This document shows positions 1 to 9,016 of a DNA stretch of 64,000 nucleotides, piece by piece. The translations under genes and the position numbers were made by a program. This DNA is from Rhodococcus opacus B4 (lineage in GTDB: Bacteria > Actinomycetota > Actinomycetes > Mycobacteriales > Mycobacteriaceae). Location: assembly GCF_000010805.1 (NCBI RefSeq), contig NC_012520.1, forward strand, positions 62,001 through 126,000, read 5' to 3'. The notes beneath the pieces were generated by a model. It did not search any database. It was not told where the DNA came from and saw only the letters and a program-made list of their open reading frames with translations. How positions within the stretch are numbered: position 1 is the stretch's first letter; every line of letters begins with the position of its first letter.

Positions 1-1
1 C

Positions 2-1591
2 TTCTCAGCCCCGATCCCGGACGCCGACCTCGCAGGTGGGGGCCGCAGTTCCATATCGGAAATCACGCTCCCCGACACCGATCCGTTGCGATCGCTTCGC
101 CTACACGAACTGCCACCGGCCAGCACCAAAGGGCACAGCGGCACTGCGCGACGGTCCGTGCCGCCGGCCGCGAAGGTCAAGGTCGATCGCGCCCTGGTCC
201 GCGCTCTGCAGAAAGAAGCTGCGGAACTGTTGCGTGACTACCGGTCAGCGCGTGACCGCGAGCGCCACGACCCGAAGAACGCCGGCAAATACTTCGCCCC
301 GTTCACCGAGGAGGAAGAACGCGAGTTCGGCCGTGAGACGATCACCGGCCTGGTCAAGAACCACGTCCAGAAGACCATCAACTCCGGCGGCGAAGCCTTC
401 ACAATCGTCGAAGAAGAAGCCCTGATCAAGGCCATCTTCGACGCGCAGTTCAACCTGGGCCCGCTGCAGGAACTCGTCGAAGAGCCGCACGTCACCGACA
501 TCTTCCTCAACGGCGCGGCCGTCTACGTCAAGTTCCCCGACGGACACTATGAACACCGCGACCCAGTGGTCGACACCCCCGAGGAACTCCTCGAGTGGAT
601 GGGACTGCTGGCCTCACGCGCCGACAACGGCGGCCGGCCATTCTCCCGGCTCAATCCGTCACTGCGTCTGACAATGCGCGGAGGCCACCGACTGTCGGTC
701 ATGGGCTACTCGGTCAAACGACCCTCGGTGGCAATCCGCATCCACCGCCTCAAGAACATCGCCCTCGATCAGCTCGCCATCGAACATCGGATGATGCCGA
801 TCGAGCTCGCGACCATCCTCTCGTGCGCGGTCCGCGGCGGTGCCTCGGTGGTCACCGGCGGCGGAATGGGCTTCGGAAAAACGACCTTCACGCGTGCACT
901 GGCCAATGCGCTTCCTCTGCAGACGCGAATCGGAATCGCGGAAACCGAACGAGAACTCTTCATCGACGAACTGCCAGGCCGCGAGGATTTCGTGGTCGAC
1001 GCCGAGACAATCCTCGGCGGCGGAGAACGCGGTGCAGACGGCGAGCTCGCCGGCAGCTACACCCTCTCGGACATCCTGTACGAGTTCGTGCGACAGCAGC
1101 TCGACTACATGATCGTCGGTGAGGTCGCCGGTCACGAGATCCTCGCTCTTCTCAAGGCACTGCAGACGGCCAGAGGAGGGCTATCCACGACCCACGCGTA
1201 CACCGCTCGCGGTGTCGTCGACCGTCTGGTGAACCTGGCGACCGAACCCCCGATGAACGCGACGGTCGACTACGTCGAACGCCAGCTCGCAGAGCACATC
1301 GACCTGATCGTCCAACTCGGCACGAAGGTCCGCGTCGATGGCGAAGGGTCGCGCACCTCGGTCCGCTACGTCGACGAAGTCGTCTACGTCGAGCCCGGCG
1401 ACGACAAGAAGCCGTCCTTCTCCACGATCTACCGGGGATACTCGGACGGCACAGGAGAATTCGGATCCATTCCACAACCTCTGCTCCGCAAGCTGCTCGC
1501 CGGCGGATTCAAGCGAATCCACCTCCCCAGCGACAGCCTCCGCCACTTCGACGAAGAACGCGACCTCTACGACGATGAAGAGGTGGCGTGA
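2..1591 (+). CDS. tadA: TadA/CpaF-type pilus secretion ATPase, 5' end outside window
   Basis: Hexameric cytoplasmic ATPase that powers assembly of Flp/Tad pili. The Walker A motif GMGFGKTT (about nt 861-884), the Walker B region ending IVGE (near nt 1110-1125) and the secretion-ATPase stretch STTHAYTARG (near nt 1186) are all visible. The N-terminal domain contains the VTDIFLNG motif usual in TadA/CpaF. The frame is open from base 2 and the first available start (TTG at 86) has no ribosome binding site, so the true start probably lies upstream of the window. The next gene starts on its stop codon, and tadB-tadC follow, which fixes the family as Tad rather than type II or T4SS VirB11. Actinobacterial Tad loci usually place a CpaE-like ATPase upstream; it would lie outside the window. 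Confidence 0.93.
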   Translation, partial: FSAPIPDADLAGGGRSSISEITLPDTDPLRSLRLHELPPASTKGHSGTARRSVPPAAKVKVDRALVRALQKEAAELLRDYRSARDRERHDPKNAGKYFAPFTEEEEREFGRETITGLVKNHVQKTINSGGEAFTIVEEEALIKAIFDAQFNLGPLQELVEEPHVTDIFLNGAAVYVKFPDGHYEHRDPVVDTPEELLEWMGLLASRADNGGRPFSRLNPSLRLTMRGGHRLSVMGYSVKRPSVAIRIHRLKNIALDQLAIEHRMMPIELATILSCAVRGGASVVTGGGMGFGKTTFTRALANALPLQTRIGIAETERELFIDELPGREDFVVDAETILGGGERGADGELAGSYTLSDILYEFVRQQLDYMIVGEVAGHEILALLKALQTARGGLSTTHAYTARGVVDRLVNLATEPPMNATVDYVERQLAEHIDLIVQLGTKVRVDGEGSRTSVRYVDEVVYVEPGDDKKPSFSTIYRGYSDGTGEFGSIPQPLLRKLLAGGFKRIHLPSDSLRHFDEERDLYDDEEVA

Positions 1592-2466
1592 TGTATCAGC
1601 AAATCGGCATCTTCCTGGTACTGCTGCTGTGCGCCGGGGTCGCCTGCATCGTCATGGGATGGAAAGACCGCCGCGATCCCACCGCGCCCACGCGTCAGCG
1701 CCGGCGCCGCAGCTCGTCGAAGATCCCGCGTAGCACCCAGATCCTGCTCGTCGTCGGCTTCGCCGCCGGCATCGTCGTGTCGTCCCTCTCGGGTTGGCTC
1801 TTCACCCTCTTTCTGGTCCCGGCGCTGCTGGTCGGCTTGCCGTACCTGCTCGGCCGTCCCGAAGCAGAACAGCAGATCAGTCGGCTGGCGGCCATGGATG
1901 AGTGGGCCCGCAACCTGTCCAGCAGCATGAAGGCTGGTTCGGGAATCGAGCACACCATCATCTCCACTCCGATCCCGGAGGCGCTACGTGAGGAGATCAC
2001 CGCGTTCATCAGCCGCCTGCGCAACAACGTCCCTCCGGTGGATGCGATCACACGTTTCGCTTCGGACCTCAACGACAGTGTCGGCGACAAGATCTGCGGC
2101 GCCTTGCTACTGAGCATGCAACTGCGGGGCGTTGGACTTGCAGCCGTGCTCGAAGGCCTCGCCGAAGACGTCGGTGACATGGTCGCGCGCCGACGCCGCA
2201 CCGAGGCCGACCGCAAATCCAGCCGTACACAGGCGAAATGGGTCACCATCATCGCGATCACAACACTCGCGGCAGCGTTCCTGTTCACCAACTTCATGGA
2301 ACCGTACAAGTCGGGCGGAATGCAGATCGTGCTACTGATCCTGCTGACCCTGTTCGCGGCCGACCTGTACTGGATGAAGCAGGCCACCAAACCGCCGACC
2401 TACCCCCGCTTTATCGGCACCAATGATCGCGTCAACCGCACCGACCTCGTAGGAGCGCAGCGATGA
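1591..2466 (+). CDS. tadB: TadB-type pilus inner-membrane platform protein
   Basis: Integral membrane protein, 291 aa, of the T2SSF/GspF family that forms the Tad assembly platform with TadC. It has an N-terminal membrane segment (residues about 5-22), a hydrophobic pair near 50-85, a cytoplasmic helical T2SSF domain with the typical SSxxxGxxIE-like start (SSMKAGSGIEHTI), and two C-terminal membrane segments. ATG 1591 is preferred to GTG 1588 because GAGG sits 6 bases upstream; it overlaps the tadA stop. It overlaps tadC by the ATGA motif, so tadA-B-C are translationally coupled. Confidence 0.9.
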   Translation: MYQQIGIFLVLLLCAGVACIVMGWKDRRDPTAPTRQRRRRSSSKIPRSTQILLVVGFAAGIVVSSLSGWLFTLFLVPALLVGLPYLLGRPEAEQQISRLAAMDEWARNLSSSMKAGSGIEHTIISTPIPEALREEITAFISRLRNNVPPVDAITRFASDLNDSVGDKICGALLLSMQLRGVGLAAVLEGLAEDVGDMVARRRRTEADRKSSRTQAKWVTIIAITTLAAAFLFTNFMEPYKSGGMQIVLLILLTLFAADLYWMKQATKPPTYPRFIGTNDRVNRTDLVGAQR

Positions 2467-3362
2467 GCATTCAGATGACGGTCATCCTCTACACGAGCGT
2501 CGGAACAATCGGCATCTACCTGGTCGCCCTCTACTTCATGCGCGCACAACCCGCACTCAGCGATGCCATGTCGCGCCTGTCCGGACCGGCCCCGGAGCGC
2601 ACGTCGACAGCCGGAACCTCCCTGATCGACGGGATGGCGAACAAACTCGGCATCCGGGTCCACCCCTACCTGCAGGACAGCAAATTCTTCACGCTCCCCA
2701 ACGCCGATCTCGCCCTGCTGCACCGAGATCCCGCCCACGTACTCGGGGAGAAGCTCGTCGCAGCACTGCTCGGACTGCTCATCTTCCCCTTCCTCAACCT
2801 CGTTCTGACTGCATTCGGGGTCGGCCTGGGATGGTCCATCCCGGCCATCCTGTCGATTGCGACCGCCTTCCTGCTCTTCCTCATCCCCGACATCGAGATC
2901 CGACGCCGGGCAACCGCGGCACGAGCGGAATTCGCGCAGGCGCTGAGCTCCTACATCGATCTCGTCGCGCTGTGCCGACGCGGTGGCATCGGCACCACCC
3001 AGAGCCTCGAGCGCGCTGCGCAGGTGGGAGATTCATGGGTGTTCCTGCGCCTCGACGAGGAACTGTACGAAGCCGGGCGCTCCGGCGAAGCCCCGTGGAA
3101 TGCCCTGACACGCGTCTCCCATGAGCTCGGCCTGACCGAGCTGGGCGACCTGGCCGACATCATGAACATGACCGGAGACAAAGGCGCATCCGTCTACGCA
3201 TCACTGCGGGCAAAGGCCGCGGGCCTGCGATCCGCTCAGGCCAGCGCAGAACAGGGTGCGGCAGCGGAGGCCACCGAAAAGCTGGCTATGCCGCTGGCCG
3301 GACTTGCCGGCTTGTTCATCATGCTGCTGCTCATCCCGGCACTGACCATCATCACCGGCTAG
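2463..3362 (+). CDS. tadC: TadC-type pilus inner-membrane platform protein
   Basis: Second T2SSF-family platform protein, 299 aa, partner of TadB. It has an N-terminal membrane anchor, a two-segment hydrophobic block near residues 95-145 (LVAALLGLLIFPFL region, then SIPAILSIATAFLLFLIP), a cytoplasmic T2SSF domain with ALSSYIDLVALCRRGG, and a C-terminal membrane segment ending IMLLLIPALTIITG. The start overlaps tadB (ATGA). The gene closes the first coupled block of the locus, and the pilin follows after about 125 bases. Confidence 0.9.
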   Translation: MSIQMTVILYTSVGTIGIYLVALYFMRAQPALSDAMSRLSGPAPERTSTAGTSLIDGMANKLGIRVHPYLQDSKFFTLPNADLALLHRDPAHVLGEKLVAALLGLLIFPFLNLVLTAFGVGLGWSIPAILSIATAFLLFLIPDIEIRRRATAARAEFAQALSSYIDLVALCRRGGIGTTQSLERAAQVGDSWVFLRLDEELYEAGRSGEAPWNALTRVSHELGLTELGDLADIMNMTGDKGASVYASLRAKAAGLRSAQASAEQGAAAEATEKLAMPLAGLAGLFIMLLLIPALTIITG

Positions 3363-3488
3363 TCCGATTCGATGGCGCGCAGCCAGCGCCGCGAAAGGAG
3401 CGAGACGCCCAGACCACCGAGCCTGGCCGGTCACGATCATCCAGTCCAGCTCACCTGCTACACATCGACCAAACACAAGGAGCCCACC

Positions 3489-3746
3489 ATGAGCATCACC
3501 ACCGTCGCTACCGCCACCCGGCGCACCGCCCGCGAGGCCGTGACCTCCTACATCACCCTCACGATGATGTTCGTCGCCGCACTGGCAGGCACCCTCCTCC
3601 ACCGCGCCGGCGGCAAAGACTCAGACCGCGGACCCTCCACCCTCGAGTACGTCTTCCTCGCCGTCCTGGTTGTCGGCGCCGCCGCCGCAGCCGGTGCGAT
3701 CGTCGTCCGCAAGATCATGTCCCGCGCAAACGCAATCCCCGACTGA
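3489..3746 (+). CDS. Flp-type major pilin precursor with an unusually long, membrane-spanning leader
   Basis: 85-aa prepilin. The type IV-like processing site is DRG|PSTLEY, with the conserved Glu-Tyr at +5/+6 followed by a hydrophobic stretch (VFLAVLVVGAAAAAGAIVV), so the predicted mature pilin has about 37 residues. The leader is about 48 residues and contains its own hydrophobic stretch, ITLTMMFVAALAGTLL, whereas ordinary Flp leaders are short and basic. AAGGAG stands 6 bases before ATG 3489. The gene lies directly after tadC, the normal position for the pilin in actinobacterial Tad loci. The peptidase encoded at 17,113 is the best candidate to process it. Confidence 0.82.
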   Translation: MSITTVATATRRTAREAVTSYITLTMMFVAALAGTLLHRAGGKDSDRGPSTLEYVFLAVLVVGAAAAAGAIVVRKIMSRANAIPD

Positions 3747-3786
3747 AATCAGACAGCGCTGCATCGATTGGAGAGACGGTGAGTAC

Positions 3787-3900
3787 GTGACATACCTCGT
3801 GAGGGTCTTCCAGGCCGCTGCGATGGTGGCAGTCGCTGCGGTGCTTGTGCAGCTCGGAATCGATTCCTGGCCGTGGCCGTATATCCCTATTCCGTCCTGA
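3787..3900 (+). CDS. 37-aa single-pass membrane peptide in the Tad locus
   Basis: Small ORF with GTG start between the pilin and the first TadE-like gene. It has one hydrophobic segment (FQAAAMVAVAAVLVQLGI) and a Trp/Pro-rich tail (SWPWPYIPIPS). A purine-rich sequence (GAGAGACGGTGAG) precedes it. No family is recognised. Its position suggests a minor structural or regulatory peptide of the pilus, but this is only inferred from context. Confidence 0.45.
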   Translation: MTYLVRVFQAAAMVAVAAVLVQLGIDSWPWPYIPIPS

Positions 3901-3936
3901 AAAGCCAGCCGTCCAACAACTATCGGAAAGCAGACC

Positions 3937-4353
3937 ATGGTCACACTGGAACAGTTGATCGACCGATGGCGCCGCGATGACCGAGGCCCGGCGACGCTCG
4001 TGACGGTCATCGCGATGGTCGCATTCCTTCTGATCTTTTCGGTCCTGCTGCAAACCGCTCTGTTCTTCCACGGCCGTGACGTCGCCAACAGCTGCGCCGA
4101 AAAGGCACTGAAGAACACGAGATCCCAGTACGGCAACCAAGCGCTCGGAACAGCTGCCGCTTATGCCTGCATCGCCCAGGCAGGAACCGGTGACCTGCAG
4201 ATCCCGGTTGTCCTCGTCAGCAAGAACATCCGCGAAACAACCGTCAACATCACCGGAAAAGCCCCTTCCCTCGTCCCGGGTCTCGAATTCCCCATCGTCG
4301 TCAACCACACCAAACCGACTGAACGCGTCACCAACCCGGGAGGAATCGGATGA
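3937..4353 (+). CDS. TadE-like pseudopilin (variant without the +5 Glu)
   Basis: 138 aa. A short basic N-terminus (LIDRWRRDDRG) precedes a hydrophobic helix (LVTVIAMVAFLLIFSVLLQTALFF), the layout of TadE/TadF pseudopilins that help assemble the pilus. A processing site DRG|PATLV resembles the pilin and the next gene, but the +5 glutamate is missing. The mature region contains HGRDVANSCAEKALKNTR, the helix that normally follows in TadE proteins. It overlaps the next gene by ATGA. Confidence 0.7.
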   Translation: MVTLEQLIDRWRRDDRGPATLVTVIAMVAFLLIFSVLLQTALFFHGRDVANSCAEKALKNTRSQYGNQALGTAAAYACIAQAGTGDLQIPVVLVSKNIRETTVNITGKAPSLVPGLEFPIVVNHTKPTERVTNPGGIG

Positions 4354-4802
4354 GAGGCACCCGATGGATATCCCGCGCCCGCCGAGATGACCGGGGCGAC
4401 GTCACGATCGAGCTGTGCCTCGCAACCGTCATCCTGATCTTGCTCCTGGGCTGGATGTATGCGTACGGCGTCAACCGACAGGCGCACCAGAAGGTTGAAC
4501 ACGCCGCCACCGAGGGTGCCCGTGCAGCCTCACTCGCCCGCACCATCGCCACGGCCACCCCGCTGGCGTACCAAGCAGCGGCCGGCAGCATGGACGGACA
4601 AGGCCTCAAGTGCGCCACCATGAACGTCAACGCCGATACCAGCGGATTCCGCACCAGACCTGGTGTCCCCGCCACGGTCGAGGTCACAGTGACCTGCCAG
4701 GTCTCCTTCGACGCACTTGGATGGCCCGGAGTCAATGGTGCCCGCACCGTCACCGCTACCGCAATCTCGCCGATCGATACCTACCGGGAGCGCACCCGAT
4801 GA
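4350..4802 (+). CDS. TadE-like pseudopilin
   Basis: 150 aa. The N-terminus RRDDRG|DVTIEL carries the prepilin-peptidase consensus with Glu at +5, followed by CLATVILILLLGWMYAYGV. The next segment (QKVEHAATEGARAASLAR) is the standard TadE helix, followed by a small extracellular domain. It overlaps the genes on both sides by ATGA, so it belongs to one coupled pseudopilin cluster. Confidence 0.82.
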   Translation: MRGTRWISRARRDDRGDVTIELCLATVILILLLGWMYAYGVNRQAHQKVEHAATEGARAASLARTIATATPLAYQAAAGSMDGQGLKCATMNVNADTSGFRTRPGVPATVEVTVTCQVSFDALGWPGVNGARTVTATAISPIDTYRERTR

Positions 4803-5260
4803 CCAACGCCCTGCGTAAGCGACTCGCCTCCCGACTGCCGGCGGAGCACCGCGACAAGGGTGCCGTCACCCTGATGACGGTGGTCTTCGCCCCTGTCCTG
4901 ATCTTCTTCGTCTGGGGACTGATCGTCGACGGTGGCGGCATGCTCACCGCCGACCAGCGAGCCGACAACGTCGCCGAGGATGCTGCCCGAGCAGCCGGTC
5001 AGCAGATCATCGGATCGGTGAGCGCCCGCGGCATCGGCACGGTCGTCGACCCGGTCCGCGCGACCGCAGCCGCCAAGAGATACCTGTTCGAGGCCGGCGT
5101 CGACGGTGACGTGATCCCCACCGGCCCGCGCACCCTCCTGATCACGACCCGCATCGTCTACAACTCGAAACTTCTGCCATACCCCAGAACGAAACTGCTC
5201 ATCGGTACGGCCGCTGTGAATCTCAACCGCACCAACGCCGGGGAGGTGTACATTCTGTGA
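4799..5260 (+). CDS. TadG/TadE-like pilus assembly protein
   Basis: 153 aa with N-terminal RDKGAVTLMTVVFAPVLIFFVWGLIVDGGG, a hydrophobic helix typical of the Tad helicopter-repeat (TadE/TadG) family. The helix after it (ADQRADNVAEDAARAAGQQI) matches the conserved family helix. Unlike full TadG it lacks a von Willebrand A domain and is short. It starts on the preceding stop codon, and its own stop overlaps the GTG of the LysM-BTAD gene. Confidence 0.72.
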   Translation: MTNALRKRLASRLPAEHRDKGAVTLMTVVFAPVLIFFVWGLIVDGGGMLTADQRADNVAEDAARAAGQQIIGSVSARGIGTVVDPVRATAAAKRYLFEAGVDGDVIPTGPRTLLITTRIVYNSKLLPYPRTKLLIGTAAVNLNRTNAGEVYIL

Positions 5261-8200
5261 GCGCAAACGCCGCGCGGTCACGCCTTGCCGGACTCGGCTA
5301 CCTCCTGATCCTGGTGATGCTTGTCGCCGGGATCCCGGCCGCGCTCTGGGCGCTGCGCGGCAATCCGCTCGACATACCGTGGTCGGATTTCGAAGGTTTG
5401 CTCGCGAGTCCAGATGACGGCAGTCTTCTCATCGCCCTTCTTCCCCTTGTTGGCTGGGCTGCTTGGGCCACCTTCACCGTACCGATTCTGCTCGAACTCG
5501 CGGCGACACTGCGTGGCGTCAAAACGCCGAAGCTGCGCCTTCTTCGCTCACAACAGCGGACGGCGACGTTCCTCGTCAGCGGCGCCCTCTTGCTCCTGAC
5601 CGCCGGAACCGCCACCGCCGCACCCGTCCTGACCCAGCCTGCGGACGTGGGAAGCACGTCTCCGTACGCGCCGCACTCGCAGCAGGAAGATCCGAGCGCG
5701 TTACCGCAGACGCAGGTGGATCCGCGGGCTACCCGGGTGGCGGTACAACCGGCGGGGCCGACAGTGACGACCGTGCGGGGAGACACCCTGTGGGGATTAG
5801 CCCAGCAGCATCTCGGAGAGGGCCGCCGCTACGCCGAGATCCTGGACCTCAACCGGACTGCTGTCCCCGAGCCAGGGTTTCTGGCCGAAGGGTTGACCCT
5901 GCAGCTGCCCGCATCCCAGCTCGAGGTGGTACGCGGCGCCTATACGGTCAAGCAGGGCGACACCCTGTGGGATATCGCCGAGCGAGAGCTCGGCGATCCT
6001 TTGCGTTTCAAGGAGATCACGACTCCCGACGGCACCCCGGCTGGCGAGCTGATCACGGTCGGCCAGCAATTGATCATGCCCACCGCCGCCTCCGCGGCGG
6101 CTGACGCTACGCCGGCGCCGGCCTTGGTGCCGCCGGCTGATGCTGTTCCGGCTCCGGCTCCGGCTCCCGCTCCGGCTCCGGAAGCTGTTCCGGCTCCCGC
6201 TCCCGCTCCGGAAGCTGTTCCGGCTCCCGCTCCGGCTCCCGCTCCGGCTCCCGCTCCGGCGCCCGCGCCTGTGGATGTCGCCCCCAACTGGCAACTCGAC
6301 CCCGTCGAGCCTCAAATGCCTGCCGACCTCGTCACCAATGACGCGCCGGCAGAGACCGATACCGAGGACGGCTCATCCGACGTCGTGTTCATCGGTCTCG
6401 GAATCTCAGCGGTTGCTGCAGCTGGACTCACCGGGCACCTCGCTCTTCGTCGCCGCAAGCAACAACATCGCCGCCGCCGCGGCGAGCGCATCGCCCTTCC
6501 CGCCGAAACCGCGATCCAGGCGGAGCAAGCACTCACGGCCGCCGCTGATCCGCTCACCACCACCCATGTCGACATCGCATTGCGGCACCTCGCGCACCAC
6601 TGCAGGTCCACGGGTATCGCTCTGCCGGGCCTGCTGGCGGTCTTCGTCGGTGACAACGACATCGACCTCGGACTCGTCGAACAGGTCTCACTCCCCGCGC
6701 CTTGGACACAGATCGACGACACCACCTGGTCAGTAGATCCGAGAGCGTTTCCGCGCGGCGTTCCCGAGGCCGAGATCAGTCCGTACCCGGCGCTGACGGC
6801 AGTCGGAACCAGCGACGACGGTCGCGACCTCTTGCTCAACCTCGAACAGATCGGCCACCTCGCCATCAGCGGCACCCCGACTGCAACAGCCGGGGTGCTG
6901 CGTGCGCTCGCCGTCGAGCTCGCAGTCTCGCCCATCGCCGACAGCCTCCACCTCAACCTCGTCGGATACTGCGCCGACCTGCCGGAGGCAATCGACAACG
7001 GCCGCATCACCCACTCCGAGGACGCCGACACGGTACTGACGACACTCGCCAATCACGTCAAACTCGACTCCGAAATCCTCGCGGACAACGACTTCGAGTC
7101 AATCGCGCAGGCACGCACGTCGTACACCACCAGCGAGCTGACCGCACCCGAGATCGTTCTGATCGCCGATCCGGTGACCGAGGCACAGGCCGGGCTACTC
7201 GCCGGCATCGCACGGCACGCACCCCGAATCGCGTTCGCCGCAGTGACCACCGAGAGCGCACATACCAACGCCAAATGGACCCTCGAGGTCGACGACAACG
7301 GCTCGGCCGTCCTTGCTCGTCCAGGAATCGCGTCGGCCGGCATCACAGTGACCACCCTCGATGAGGAGAGCTACGCGTCTGTCCTAGACCTACTGACCAC
7401 CACCTCACGCGAACCTCGCGTTGCCCACAAGGGCGATAACCTTGACATTCGATGGGAAGCAGCCCGTCTCGACAACGACATCTCGACCGACGAGTTCATC
7501 ACCAGCTCCGATCCCGCAACCTTCAGCGTGGTCGGGAACGAGGACCTCGACCATGCCGTCGACCGACCAGAGCCGTCCGATTCGGATGAGGTCACCGCAG
7601 AAGGCGAGCTGCCGGAGGCGGATCACATCTGGATCAGGCTGCTCGGCGTACCCGCCGTCACACCCCCGTCACCAGGGCCGGCCGAAGGCCGAGAGAAGAG
7701 CCTGACCGAAATCGCCGCGCTTCTCATCACCACTGATGGCGGAGTCCTCGCCGCGGACATCGACAGCAAAATCTGGCCCCATGACGTCGAAGCCGCCAGA
7801 ACCGGCACAGCCGAGCAGGAGAAAGAAGCGAAGGCCCGGCTCCGCCGGCGCCGCAACGAAGCGCTCTCTCGCCTGCGTAAGTGGCTCGGTGACACCGAGA
7901 CCGGTGAACCCGCCCTCATCAAGTCCGGAGATCGAACCGGTCGGACCCCGCAACGGCTCCACGACGCCGTCACGACCGACTGGGACTACTGGGAGGAACT
8001 CGTCAATTCCCATCCCGCTGACGTCGACATCGCCCGGCTATCCGCAGCACTAGCTCTGGTCACCGGTCAACCTTTCAGTAGCGATGACCCCACCGCCTAC
8101 GGGTGGGCCGACCACACCAAGCAGGACATGATCTCCGCCGTTACCGACGTCGCCGAGGAGCTCGCCACCCGCTACATCCGCGGCCAACAAGTTCCCCAGG

Positions 8201-8448
8201 ACCTCGCGGCTGCACACGCCGCCGCGGAGACGGGCCTCGAGGTCGACATAGTCCACGAAGGGTGCTGGCGTGCGGCGATCATCGCCACCCACTTTTCGGG
8301 TGACACCGAGATCACCCAAAGGTTGATCGATCGCATGATCACCGAGCTCGACGCCCTTGAAGAAGAGCCCGAACACGAAACCAAGATGCTCTTGAGTCAG
8401 CTCGACTCCACCTACGGGAGCCACTACCGGATCGGAGCAGCATCATGA
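5257..8448 (+). CDS. LysM-BTAD membrane protein (Tad-locus SARP-like regulator or scaffold)
   Basis: 1,063 aa. It has three N-terminal hydrophobic segments (about residues 10-32, 53-76, 106-122), two LysM domains (about 170-220 and 228-275, each starting with GDTLW), a long Ala-Pro repeat (about 285-340), another membrane helix (VVFIGLGISAVAAAGLTGHL, near 377), a large middle region, and a C-terminal BTAD domain of the SARP/AfsR type (about 790-1063) with the preceding winged-helix-like region. LysM domains bind peptidoglycan; BTAD is a TPR-like domain of regulators. This fusion is a recurring companion of actinobacterial Tad loci; its exact role is unknown, perhaps linking cell wall state to pilus assembly. 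GTG start overlaps the previous stop. Confidence 0.82.
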   Translation: MSANAARSRLAGLGYLLILVMLVAGIPAALWALRGNPLDIPWSDFEGLLASPDDGSLLIALLPLVGWAAWATFTVPILLELAATLRGVKTPKLRLLRSQQRTATFLVSGALLLLTAGTATAAPVLTQPADVGSTSPYAPHSQQEDPSALPQTQVDPRATRVAVQPAGPTVTTVRGDTLWGLAQQHLGEGRRYAEILDLNRTAVPEPGFLAEGLTLQLPASQLEVVRGAYTVKQGDTLWDIAERELGDPLRFKEITTPDGTPAGELITVGQQLIMPTAASAAADATPAPALVPPADAVPAPAPAPAPAPEAVPAPAPAPEAVPAPAPAPAPAPAPAPAPVDVAPNWQLDPVEPQMPADLVTNDAPAETDTEDGSSDVVFIGLGISAVAAAGLTGHLALRRRKQQHRRRRGERIALPAETAIQAEQALTAAADPLTTTHVDIALRHLAHHCRSTGIALPGLLAVFVGDNDIDLGLVEQVSLPAPWTQIDDTTWSVDPRAFPRGVPEAEISPYPALTAVGTSDDGRDLLLNLEQIGHLAISGTPTATAGVLRALAVELAVSPIADSLHLNLVGYCADLPEAIDNGRITHSEDADTVLTTLANHVKLDSEILADNDFESIAQARTSYTTSELTAPEIVLIADPVTEAQAGLLAGIARHAPRIAFAAVTTESAHTNAKWTLEVDDNGSAVLARPGIASAGITVTTLDEESYASVLDLLTTTSREPRVAHKGDNLDIRWEAARLDNDISTDEFITSSDPATFSVVGNEDLDHAVDRPEPSDSDEVTAEGELPEADHIWIRLLGVPAVTPPSPGPAEGREKSLTEIAALLITTDGGVLAADIDSKIWPHDVEAARTGTAEQEKEAKARLRRRRNEALSRLRKWLGDTETGEPALIKSGDRTGRTPQRLHDAVTTDWDYWEELVNSHPADVDIARLSAALALVTGQPFSSDDPTAYGWADHTKQDMISAVTDVAEELATRYIRGQQVPQDLAAAHAAAETGLEVDIVHEGCWRAAIIATHFSGDTEITQRLIDRMITELDALEEEPEHETKMLLSQLDSTYGSHYRIGAAS

Positions 8449-9005
8449 CGCGCCGCATCGCCGCACTGGCGACACTCACTGCTGCGATGTGCCTGACAGC
8501 CAGCTGCAGCATCCTGACCCCAGAACCGGTCATCCTCGAAACCAACGCCGGACCCACGTTCACCGGGCCGCCCGGCTCCGGAAAGTCCCCCGAGCAACAG
8601 GCCGGTGAAGCCGCACTGGTGAAGGTCAACGAGTACTACACGGTGCTCGCGCGTCTGAGTGCCGATCCCGCCGCCAACCCCGCAGATCTCGACAATGTCG
8701 CGGCCGGCAACTTCCTTCAATCGACGAAGCGGGACATCACCGCGCATCGCATCGAGGCGGACGCAGGCGAGGTCAAGGTTCTCAAGAACACCATCACCCG
8801 CCACAACATCCCGATCGACGAAAACGGCATCCCTACGCCCGGCACCGCGACCATCGAGATGGACGTCTGCCTCGCCCGCGCTACCGACGTTCTCGAGCTC
8901 GGGAAGCCGATCCTGACGAACGCCGCTTGGCCCGACCCAGCAGGATGGAGAGTCACAGCCGACTACACACTGCCCGGTACGCCCTGCAATGCCGGACTTT
9001 TCTAG
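8445..9005 (+). CDS. Lipoprotein of the Tad locus (copy 1)
   Basis: 186-aa lipoprotein precursor with lipobox LTASC at the end of a signal peptide of about 20 residues. The mature part starts with a disordered Gly/Pro segment, then AALVKVNEYYTVLARLSADP and a mixed alpha/beta domain. The next gene has the same architecture (ALAKVNDFYAVVGKLDGD), so the two are tandem paralogues. The start overlaps the LysM-BTAD stop by ATGA. The likely location is the outer face of the cytoplasmic membrane. No specific family is recognised. Confidence 0.75.
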   Translation: MTRRIAALATLTAAMCLTASCSILTPEPVILETNAGPTFTGPPGSGKSPEQQAGEAALVKVNEYYTVLARLSADPAANPADLDNVAAGNFLQSTKRDITAHRIEADAGEVKVLKNTITRHNIPIDENGIPTPGTATIEMDVCLARATDVLELGKPILTNAAWPDPAGWRVTADYTLPGTPCNAGLF

Positions 9006-9016
9006 GAGATACGACT

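Noticed and set aside
6111..6285. Short repeats resembling a CRISPR array or minisatellite
   Set aside because: They encode the Ala-Pro repeat of the LysM-BTAD protein in frame, with no spacers.
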